From positions 124,001 through 188,000 of the forward strand of contig NZ_FOOQ01000002.1 in the NCBI RefSeq assembly GCF_900113245.1: 64,000 nt of DNA. The letters run 5' to 3'. This document shows, one piece after another, positions 17,390-23,742 of the stretch (position 1 is the first letter of the stretch; each line of letters opens with the position of its first letter). This DNA comes from Halopelagius inordinatus. GTDB taxonomy: Archaea > Halobacteriota > Halobacteria > Halobacteriales > Haloferacaceae. Both the position numbers and the translations under genes were made by a program. A model generated the notes under the pieces. It did not search any database. It was not told the DNA's origin and worked only from the letters and a program-made list of their open reading frames with translations.

Positions 17390-18229
17390 TCACCGACCGA
17401 CGACGCCGAGTCGCCCGCGGAACGCGTCGTCGTCGAACCACGCGACTCTGCTTTCGCCCTCGGGTCCGAACGCCTCGGCGTCGGTGAGAGCGAACCGGTC
17501 TGCGGCGGCGTCGAAGTCGTTCGCTTCGAGGAGAACGGCGCAGGGCCCTTGGCCGACTCGACTGACTCTGTCGGCCAGTCCGTCTCCATCGCCGCCCGCC
17601 GCCGCGAGTGCGACGGGCGACCCCGGTAGCACGTCGAACTCGTCGAACGGCCCCGCCGCCTCGACGGCCGACGGGAGGCGGTGGCGTCGCGTCAGGAGGT
17701 CGGACGTCGCCGCGCGGTCCGAGACGGCGAGGACGACGCTTCCGACGCCCGAGAGAGGCGACTCCGCGAGTTCGGGGTGCGGGCGGACGCGGTACGTCCG
17801 CGGTGTCCGGTCTGCGATGACGAACGGGAGGCGTTCGTCGCCCTCCTCGCCCTCGAAGCACATGTCCCACTCGACGCGCGCGCCGTCGGGGCGCGTCCGA
17901 GACGCCTCGCGAGGGCCGTCCACGCGAACGCCGGCGTCTATCGCCCGTTTTGCTTCGTCTGCGACGCGCGGAACGTCGAGACACCACCCCGCCGGACCGG
18001 CGTCCGCCGCGAGATGCGCCGGCCAGAACCCGGCGTCGTCCGGGTCGGTCCCCAGCGTGGGGGCGAGAAGTTCGAGGTACGCGCCGTCCGGCAGGCCCAC
18101 CACGGCCATCTCCGTCGTGCCGGTGCCGTGTTCGCCGCCGTACTCGGTCGGGAGGCCGACGTTCGCCGCGGCGTCGCGAAGTTCGTCGAGACTCCGCCCG
18201 CCGAACGCGACGTGGTCGATATCGATCAT
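17390..18229 (-). CDS. VOC family protein (glyoxalase-like)
   Basis: A 279-aa protein with the start MIDIDHVAFGGRSLDELRDA and AYLELLAPT (about 50-58), typical of the glyoxalase_3-like VOC group. A second half (GVGSVVLAVSDRAATSDLL, about 161-179) looks like a repeat of the same beta-alpha fold. Metal ligands may be His6 and Glu53, but the substrate is unknown. The stop lies 7 nt from the converging rhodanese-MBL gene. The frame is open far upstream in both directions, but codon 1 at 18229 begins the recognised domain. Confidence 0.82.
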   Translation of the reverse strand: MIDIDHVAFGGRSLDELRDAAANVGLPTEYGGEHGTGTTEMAVVGLPDGAYLELLAPTLGTDPDDAGFWPAHLAADAGPAGWCLDVPRVADEAKRAIDAGVRVDGPREASRTRPDGARVEWDMCFEGEEGDERLPFVIADRTPRTYRVRPHPELAESPLSGVGSVVLAVSDRAATSDLLTRRHRLPSAVEAAGPFDEFDVLPGSPVALAAAGGDGDGLADRVSRVGQGPCAVLLEANDFDAAADRFALTDAEAFGPEGESRVAWFDDDAFRGRLGVVGR

Positions 18230-18278
18230 CGCGTCCACGGACGGACGCCCGAGGCATATACTCGGCCCTCCGGCGTCC

Positions 18279-18302
18279 GGCCGTCCGGCCGTCCGGCCGT
18301 CC
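18279..18302. repeat. Three tandem copies of GGCCGTCC
   Basis: Perfect 8-bp tandem repeat, three copies, preceded by the imperfect GGCGTCC and followed by GTCGG. It lies between the divergent VOC and DUF2342-like genes. Replication slippage is the simplest origin. Confidence 0.8.
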
Positions 18303-18364
18303 GTCGGGGTCGAACCGCGCCGACCGGAACAAGGGTTTTGTCTCCCCGTCTCCGACCAATTCAC

Positions 18365-19348
18365 ATGAATCTCCTCCGTAGCGTCCGTGCAGTCGCGGGC
18401 GCAGAGGGCGACGGCGACGGAACCGGCAGCATCGACTGGGTCGCCGTGGCCGATGCGGCGAAGAACGCTGTAGACCCCGGGTCTCTCGAACTGACCGACG
18501 AGGACCGCGAGGGGTACGCCGCGGACGTGCGAGACGCGCGGCGACGTCTCCGAGAGGTCGGCGAGGTGGAGTTCGAGGTGCCGGGGACGATAGAGGTGCA
18601 GAACCGGCACCACTGGATAGACGCAAACATCCGGACCTTCGAACGCGTGATGCGTCCAGTCGAGATGCGCGGGCGCGTCGCCCTCCCCGGCGTCACTCGC
18701 GTGATAAACACCGGGACGATGGCGTTCATGCTCTCGTTTCTCGGGAAGAACGTCCTCGGGCAGTACGACCCGTTGCTCTTGGCCGAACCGCCGGACGAAG
18801 ACGAGGCGGCGGAACACGGCCTCTACTTCGTTCACCCGAACATCGTCCGCGTCGCGGAGATGCTCGACGTGGACTACCCCCGGTTTCGCCGGTGGATAGC
18901 GTTCCACGAGGTGTCTCACGCCGCCGAGTTCGGCGCCGCGCCGTGGCTCTCTGACCACCTCGAAACTCGGATGGAAGACGGGTTGGAGGCTCTCGCCGAG
19001 GGCCAGTTCGACCGCGCGGCGTTCAAAGACCTCGACACGGCGATGACGGCGGTCGAGGGATACGCCGAACTGCTCATGGACCGCGCGTTCGACGACGACT
19101 ACGAGGACCTCCGCGAGAAGTTAGACGAGAAGCGAAACAGCGCAGGCCCCCTCGGAACCCTCGTGCGTCGTCTCCTCGGATTGGGGCTGAAGCGACGGCA
19201 GTACGAACGCGGTGCGGCGTTCTTCGAGACGGTCGCAGACGAACGCGGCGTGGCCGCGGCCTCCGTCGTCTGGGACCGGCCGGAGAACCTCCCGACCGAC
19301 GAAGAACTGGACGACCCCCGGGCGTGGATTCGCCGCGTCGACCCCTAA
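18365..19348 (+). CDS. DUF2342-type zinc-dependent metalloprotease-like protein
   Basis: Protein of 327 aa with an HExxH zinc motif, HEVSH, at 181-185. A downstream Glu in VEGYAELLMD (about 220-229) could be the third ligand. The surrounding sequence (RRWIAFHEVSHAAEFGAAPW) matches the DUF2342 group, known from actinobacteria and haloarchaea and often annotated as zinc-dependent metalloprotease or F420-associated. Its substrate is unknown. A TATA-like GGGTTTTG is centred about 28 nt before the ATG, fitting a leaderless transcript. The gene stands alone. Confidence 0.85.
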   Translation: MNLLRSVRAVAGAEGDGDGTGSIDWVAVADAAKNAVDPGSLELTDEDREGYAADVRDARRRLREVGEVEFEVPGTIEVQNRHHWIDANIRTFERVMRPVEMRGRVALPGVTRVINTGTMAFMLSFLGKNVLGQYDPLLLAEPPDEDEAAEHGLYFVHPNIVRVAEMLDVDYPRFRRWIAFHEVSHAAEFGAAPWLSDHLETRMEDGLEALAEGQFDRAAFKDLDTAMTAVEGYAELLMDRAFDDDYEDLREKLDEKRNSAGPLGTLVRRLLGLGLKRRQYERGAAFFETVADERGVAAASVVWDRPENLPTDEELDDPRAWIRRVDP

Positions 19349-19352
19349 ACTC

Positions 19353-19580
19353 TCAACGACCCGGCGGGCGGCGGCCGGTGTCCGGTTGGAACTCACGGGC
19401 CCACCGTATCAGAAAGGCCAAAAGCAGCAGTCCGACGACTAAGCCGCCGACAAAGCCCGCCGCGACGACCGAGAGGTCGCCGCCCGCCTCGACCGCGACG
19501 AGCGCTCCTGAGGCGGCGACGAGGAGAACGAACCCCGTTCGCAGGCGGCGGTTGGCGTCGTCTCGTTCCTCGTCGGTCAT
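19353..19580 (-). CDS. Small two-helix membrane protein
   Basis: A 75-aa protein with two hydrophobic segments: TGFVLLVAASGALVAVEAGG (about 15-34) and AAGFVGGLVVGLLLLAFLIR (about 40-59). The ends are charged. No family is recognised. Two starts are possible: ATG at 19580 (MTDEERDD, preferred) and ATG at 19595, which lies 3 nt after the stop of a short upstream reading frame. The stop is 4 nt from the end of the converging DUF2342-like gene. Confidence 0.72.
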   Translation of the reverse strand: MTDEERDDANRRLRTGFVLLVAASGALVAVEAGGDLSVVAAGFVGGLVVGLLLLAFLIRWAREFQPDTGRRPPGR

Positions 19581-19598
19581 GCTCGGTCCGACCATCCG

Positions 19599-19679
19599 TC
19601 AGCCTCCGTCCCCGCGTGCGCGTTCTGCGACGGCGCTCTCGACGATGCCGTCGGGTGCGACGGCGGCCCCTGCGATCAT
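19599..19679 (-). CDS. Candidate 26-aa leaderless mini-ORF upstream of the membrane protein
   Basis: Translates as MIAGAAVAPDGIVESAVAER plus a short acidic/Gly end, then TGA. It is too short for ordinary ORF calling. Support comes from position: the box TTTCAAATCC (minus strand, centred near 19706) is about 27 nt before the ATG, the spacing of leaderless haloarchaeal promoters. The stop is 3 nt before an in-frame ATG of the next gene. It may be a leader peptide or a true microprotein. Confidence 0.35.
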   Translation of the reverse strand: MIAGAAVAPDGIVESAVAERARGDGG

Positions 19680-19759
19680 ATCTCTGTTCTGGGAACGGAG
19701 GGATTTGAAACCGCGGTTCGCGAGTGACGCCGTGGGGGTCTGTGACCCGCACTCGGCGA

Positions 19760-20059
19760 CTAGGTGGTCTCGCTGAACGTCGCGGTGCCGTTCTGTTCGA
19801 CGGCGATTCGGTATCCCTCGTAGGTGAACTCGACTCGCATCCGCGCCTCCGGCGACGGCGGATTCGAAAAGAGGTCAGCGAGGACATTGTCGATGCAACC
19901 GTGTATCGCCGGCAAGTCGGCGGCGTCCCGTCCCTCGATACCGGCGACGGCCACCGCGACTTCGACGCCCGGGCTCTCCGCGTCGGTGTCGAGTTCTCGA
20001 CTGATCGTCTCGCGGTCGGTATCTTCTCCCATACGGGCCGATTCGGCTTCCGCCGCCAT
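19760..20059 (-). CDS. HalOD1 domain protein
   Basis: A 99-aa protein matching a single HalOD1 domain, better seen in the second half (DLPAIHGCIDNVLADLF, about 48-64; then ARMRVEFTYEGYRIAVEQNG, about 72-91). The first 30 residues are acidic and less conserved. The start could instead be the ATG at 20032, shortening the product by nine residues. No sensor or kinase lies beside it. With the protein at 4764-5039 it is the second free-standing HalOD1 protein in the window. Confidence 0.78.
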   Translation of the reverse strand: MAAEAESARMGEDTDRETISRELDTDAESPGVEVAVAVAGIEGRDAADLPAIHGCIDNVLADLFSNPPSPEARMRVEFTYEGYRIAVEQNGTATFSETT

Positions 20060-20107
20060 AGATAGTACGGCGACGCGAGGAGCGACAGAACGCAGAAGCG
20101 ATACCGG

Positions 20108-20662
20108 CTACTGGAATCCGCGTCCGACGCCGTCGTCTTCGACCAAATCGTCTAAGTCCTCGGTCAGCAGTTCGTCGGCGTCGGCGAACTCGTCGGTCAG
20201 GTCGTCCAACGCGTCCGGTCGCCCGTCGAACTCGTACTCCATCGGCCCGAACGCCGGACTTTCGACGGCGTCCATCACGTCTTCGACGAAGTCGTCCGGC
20301 GTCGTCGGCGCTTCCGCGTGGACTTTCACCGTCTCTTCGAGGCGCGTCGCCATCTCGGAGGCGTGGTCTTCGTCCTCCGGCGGGGTCCGGACGGCGAACA
20401 GGCCGTCCTCGCCGTTTCGGCCCGGAAGAAGCGGTTCGATGTCGTCGTCGATTCGGCGGGCGACGCGCCCCCCGACGCCGCGAACCTCGTAGGGGTTCTT
20501 CGTGTACGTCTTCAGTTCGTAGACGCCGACGTCGGGGTGGCCGAGAAAGAGGTCCTCGCCGAGTCCGCGGCGGCGGTCACCGGCGACGGCCCGCCAGCCC
20601 TCGGGGTCGGCGTCCGACTCCGCGACGTCTTCGAGGATGTCGTGCCAGTCTCTGACGCGCAT
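20108..20662 (-). CDS. Conserved haloarchaeal protein, unknown function
   Basis: A 184-aa acidic soluble protein. The N-terminal part is the more ordered: MRVRDWHDILEDV, then AVAGDRRRGLGEDLFLGHPD (about 25-44), VGVYELKTYTKNPYEV and GVGGRVARRIDDDIEPLLPG (about 62-81). The last 50 residues are Asp/Glu-rich and probably flexible. I recognise it as a type found across haloarchaea but cannot name a function. The conserved ELK-TYTKNP segment recalls nuclease-like ELK motifs, which is only a suggestion. It is divergent from the Dna2-like gene, about 100 nt away. Confidence 0.75.
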   Translation of the reverse strand: MRVRDWHDILEDVAESDADPEGWRAVAGDRRRGLGEDLFLGHPDVGVYELKTYTKNPYEVRGVGGRVARRIDDDIEPLLPGRNGEDGLFAVRTPPEDEDHASEMATRLEETVKVHAEAPTTPDDFVEDVMDAVESPAFGPMEYEFDGRPDALDDLTDEFADADELLTEDLDDLVEDDGVGRGFQ

Positions 20663-20761
20663 GCCCGCCGGTACCGCCCGAGAGAGAAAGAGCGTGACGG
20701 TCCGAGGCGGGCGACAGCCGTGACCGACAGCGTTTTTCGCGCCGACGCGCACGGTTCTGTC

Positions 20762-23500
20762 GTGAACCTCCGCGGCCGCATCGTCGACGTGGGAGACGAA
20801 CGAGAAGTGGAGACGTCGCACGGTACACGCTCTCTCGCGGAGTTGTCGGTGGTCCGGACCGACGGCGACTCGGACCCCGACGCGGGCGCGGAACTCGCAG
20901 ACTCCGACTCGGACGCCGACTCGGTTCGGGTGACGCTGTGGGGCAAGTGGACCCAGAGCGCCGAACTCGCCGAACCGGGGATGGACGTTCTCGTGACGGA
21001 GATAGAGGAGTCCGAGTACCGCGGCGAGACGACGTACGGCACGTCCAAGGAGTCGTACGTCGTCCTCGAACCGGGGTTTCTCGTGGACGTGACGAACATC
21101 CGGTCGTGGGTGCAGTGCCCGCGGATGTACTACCTCAACAAACTGTCCGGCATCCCGCTGAACTACCCGGTGGTGAAAGGGACCATCGTCCACGAGGTGT
21201 TCGGCGACTTGCTCCGCCGAAGCGACGCCGACGAGGCTCTCGACGAAGGCGTCCTGGCGGACTCTATCGACGAACGCGTCCGGGAGGCGGGCCTCCAACT
21301 CGGCCTGTTGGGGTACGAAGCCGACGAAGTGCGTGACGAGGTGCGGCGGAACGCCGCCGCCATTCAGGGCTGGCTCGCGCAGGGAACGCTGACGGAGACG
21401 GACGAGTGGCGCTCGGAGTACACGCTCATCTCGCCGACGTTCGGCGTCAAGGGACGCGCGGACGCCCTCCGCCGCGGCATGCCGGTCGAACTGAAGACGG
21501 GCAAGAACACGAACCGCGAGCCGCGGTTTCAGGACAAGATTCAGGCCGCCGCGTACGCTCTCGTCCTCGACGAGCGCGGCGTTCCCGCCGACACGGGGAC
21601 GCTGCTGTACACGAAAAACACCGCGCTCGAACGCAACGAGGAGGCGGGCGACCTCTCGCCCGCAAAGGAGTTCGCAATCGGGAAGGGACTGCTCGATTTC
21701 GTCGTCCGGCAGCGAAACGAAATCGCCGCCATGGAGTTCGACATGTCGGTTCCGACCGGGTTCGAAGCCGACGCGAAATGCGAGTACTGCTTCGAAAAAG
21801 ACACCTGCATGGTCGTCTCCGGACGCCTCGACCAAGAGTCGAAAGCCGGGCAGATAGGCACCCCGCTCCCGGAGGCGGAACGCGACTACTTCGACCGAAT
21901 CTACCGCGCGATAGAGGAGGAACGCCGCGAGACGCACAGCGAGTACCGGAAACTGTGGGAACAGACCGCAGCGGAACGCGCCGAGGACGACAGAGCGCTC
22001 ATCGACTTAGAGCCGCACCCCGAACCCGACGACAAGCGCGAAATCGAGGGCGGCCGGTGGGAACTCCGCGCTCGGAAACCGAACGATGCGGTGTCGAAAC
22101 TCCGCGAGGGCGACATCGCACTCGCCAGCGACGGCGACCCGGTCCGCGGACACGCCGAACTCGCGCGAATCGAGCGACTCGACGACGAGGTGGTCGTCAC
22201 CGCCGACGAACCGGTGACGCTCCGCCGCCTCGACGTCTACCCCTCCGAACTCTCCGTCGACCGGATGCTCACCGCCGTCCACGACGCCTTGCTCAAGGGC
22301 GACCCCGACCGCAAGGACGTGCTGTTCGGGCGACGAGAACCCGAGTTCTCCGCGCGGAGCGCGGAGACGTACATCGACAACAACGGCGCGCAAAACGAGG
22401 CGGTGAAACTCGCGGTGGACGCCGACGACTTCGCCCTCGTCCACGGGCCGCCGGGAACGGGTAAGACGTACACCATCGCCCGCATCGTCCGCGCTCTCGT
22501 CTCCGAGGGGAACCGCGTGCTGCTCTCCGCGTTCACGAACCGCGCGGTTGACAACGCGCTCGAAGCCCTGCGGGACCAAGGCTTCGAGGGGGCCGTCCGC
22601 GTCGGCACCGAGAACGGCGTCCGCGAGGACATGATGGACGTCCGACTCGAACGCGCGGGCGACCCGAACGAACGCGCGGCGGCGCTGCGGGACGCGCCCG
22701 TCGTCGCCGCGACGACGGCCACCTGCGGGTCGCGCGTCGTCCGCGAACAGGCCTTCGACGTGGCACTCGTCGACGAGGCGTCGCAACTCACCGAACCCGG
22801 GACGCTCGCGGCCGTCAACCTCGCAGAGCGGTTCGTCCTCGTCGGCGACCACGAACAGCTCCCGCCGGTCGTTCGCGCGGAGAACGACCTGCAGACCTCG
22901 CTTTTCGAGCGTCTGGTGACCGACCACCCCGACGCGTCGGTGATGCTCGACCGCCAGTACCGCATGGCACAGCGGATTCAGGCGTTCTCCTCCGCGGAGT
23001 TCTACGACGGGACGCTCCGCCCCGCGACGGGTGCGGTGGCCGCCCAGCGACTCTCTGACCTGCCGGGCGTCGAGGAGTCGGCGCTCCCGGCGGAACTCCG
23101 GGACCCGGTGTCGTTCGTGGACCCCGACGGCGACCGAGTCGGCAACACGAACCCGGCGGAGGCGGACCGAATCGCGGAATTGGTCGACGCCTACGAGGCG
23201 GCCGGCGTCGAGTCGGAAGATATCGGCGTCATCGCGCCGTTCCGCGCGCAGGTCGCGGAAATCTCCCGTCGGACGGACGTGACGGTGGACACGGTAGACC
23301 GCTTTCAGGGCTCCTCGAAGGAGGTCATCCTCGTCTCGTTCGTCGCGAGCGGTAGCTTAGACGGCCCGATATTCGAGGACCACCGGCGAATCAACGTCGC
23401 TCTCACGCGCGCGAAGAAGGCGCTGACGCTCGTCGGCGACGCCGACGCCCTCGCTTCGGACCCGTTCTACCGCCGGATGCTGGAGTGGGCCAGACGGTAG
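20762..23500 (+). CDS. Dna2-like nuclease-helicase (Cas4-type nuclease plus SF1 helicase)
   Basis: DNA-processing enzyme of about 912 aa. An N-terminal OB-like region (1-105) leads into an iron-sulfur PD-(D/E)XK nuclease. Cys119 in WVQCPRMYYL and Cys340, Cys343 and Cys349 (CEYCFEKDTC) form the cluster set. The catalytic residues are Asp233 and the Glu243-Leu-Lys245 motif. The C-terminal half is an SF1B Upf1/Dna2-type helicase with Walker A GPPGTGKT (about 561), VDEASQ, GDHEQLPPV, DRQYRM and TVDRFQGSSKEV. It probably acts in end resection or Okazaki fragment processing. Start choice: GTG 20762 fits a leaderless box (TTTTTCG); GTG 20720 is an alternative. Confidence 0.9.
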   Translation: MNLRGRIVDVGDEREVETSHGTRSLAELSVVRTDGDSDPDAGAELADSDSDADSVRVTLWGKWTQSAELAEPGMDVLVTEIEESEYRGETTYGTSKESYVVLEPGFLVDVTNIRSWVQCPRMYYLNKLSGIPLNYPVVKGTIVHEVFGDLLRRSDADEALDEGVLADSIDERVREAGLQLGLLGYEADEVRDEVRRNAAAIQGWLAQGTLTETDEWRSEYTLISPTFGVKGRADALRRGMPVELKTGKNTNREPRFQDKIQAAAYALVLDERGVPADTGTLLYTKNTALERNEEAGDLSPAKEFAIGKGLLDFVVRQRNEIAAMEFDMSVPTGFEADAKCEYCFEKDTCMVVSGRLDQESKAGQIGTPLPEAERDYFDRIYRAIEEERRETHSEYRKLWEQTAAERAEDDRALIDLEPHPEPDDKREIEGGRWELRARKPNDAVSKLREGDIALASDGDPVRGHAELARIERLDDEVVVTADEPVTLRRLDVYPSELSVDRMLTAVHDALLKGDPDRKDVLFGRREPEFSARSAETYIDNNGAQNEAVKLAVDADDFALVHGPPGTGKTYTIARIVRALVSEGNRVLLSAFTNRAVDNALEALRDQGFEGAVRVGTENGVREDMMDVRLERAGDPNERAAALRDAPVVAATTATCGSRVVREQAFDVALVDEASQLTEPGTLAAVNLAERFVLVGDHEQLPPVVRAENDLQTSLFERLVTDHPDASVMLDRQYRMAQRIQAFSSAEFYDGTLRPATGAVAAQRLSDLPGVEESALPAELRDPVSFVDPDGDRVGNTNPAEADRIAELVDAYEAAGVESEDIGVIAPFRAQVAEISRRTDVTVDTVDRFQGSSKEVILVSFVASGSLDGPIFEDHRRINVALTRAKKALTLVGDADALASDPFYRRMLEWARR

Positions 23501-23556
23501 CCGACGACTCCCGCCGCGACGACGCCTTCTTATCTGCCGCCCGAGAATCGCCTGCG

Positions 23557-23742
23557 ATGGGACTCAGAGAACGCCTCTCGGAGGACGAGACGCTCCGACG
23601 CGGCGCCATCGGCGCGGTGGCGGGCGCAGTCGCCGGACTCACGGCCGCATCGCTGAACTCGGGAGGAACGATAGAACGGTTCTTGGTGGCGATATTCGTC
23701 GGCGGCGTTCTCTACGTCGCACTGTGGCTTCTGACGAGTTAG
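23557..23742 (+). CDS. Small membrane protein, unknown function
   Basis: A 61-aa protein with a charged N-terminus (MGLRERLSEDETLRRG) and two hydrophobic segments: AIGAVAGAVAGLTAASL (about 17-33) and FLVAIFVGGVLYVALWLLTS (about 42-61). No family is recognised. It begins 56 nt after the Dna2-like gene on the same strand, so it may be cotranscribed. Its stop overlaps the end of the converging helicase gene by 4 nt. Confidence 0.7.
   Translation: MGLRERLSEDETLRRGAIGAVAGAVAGLTAASLNSGGTIERFLVAIFVGGVLYVALWLLTS

Noticed and set aside
18279-18302. CRISPR-like or regulatory repeat array
   Set aside because: Only three direct 8-bp copies without spacers; slippage in GC-rich DNA is enough.
19700-19730. 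tRNA-like end (GGTTTCAAATCC) as an integration site
   Set aside because: No acceptor or anticodon arm can be built around it; it reads better as a TATA box for the mini-ORF.
20108-21937. A 609-residue minus-strand protein
   Set aside because: Most of it is antisense to the Dna2-like gene; only the part from ATG 20662 is protein-like.
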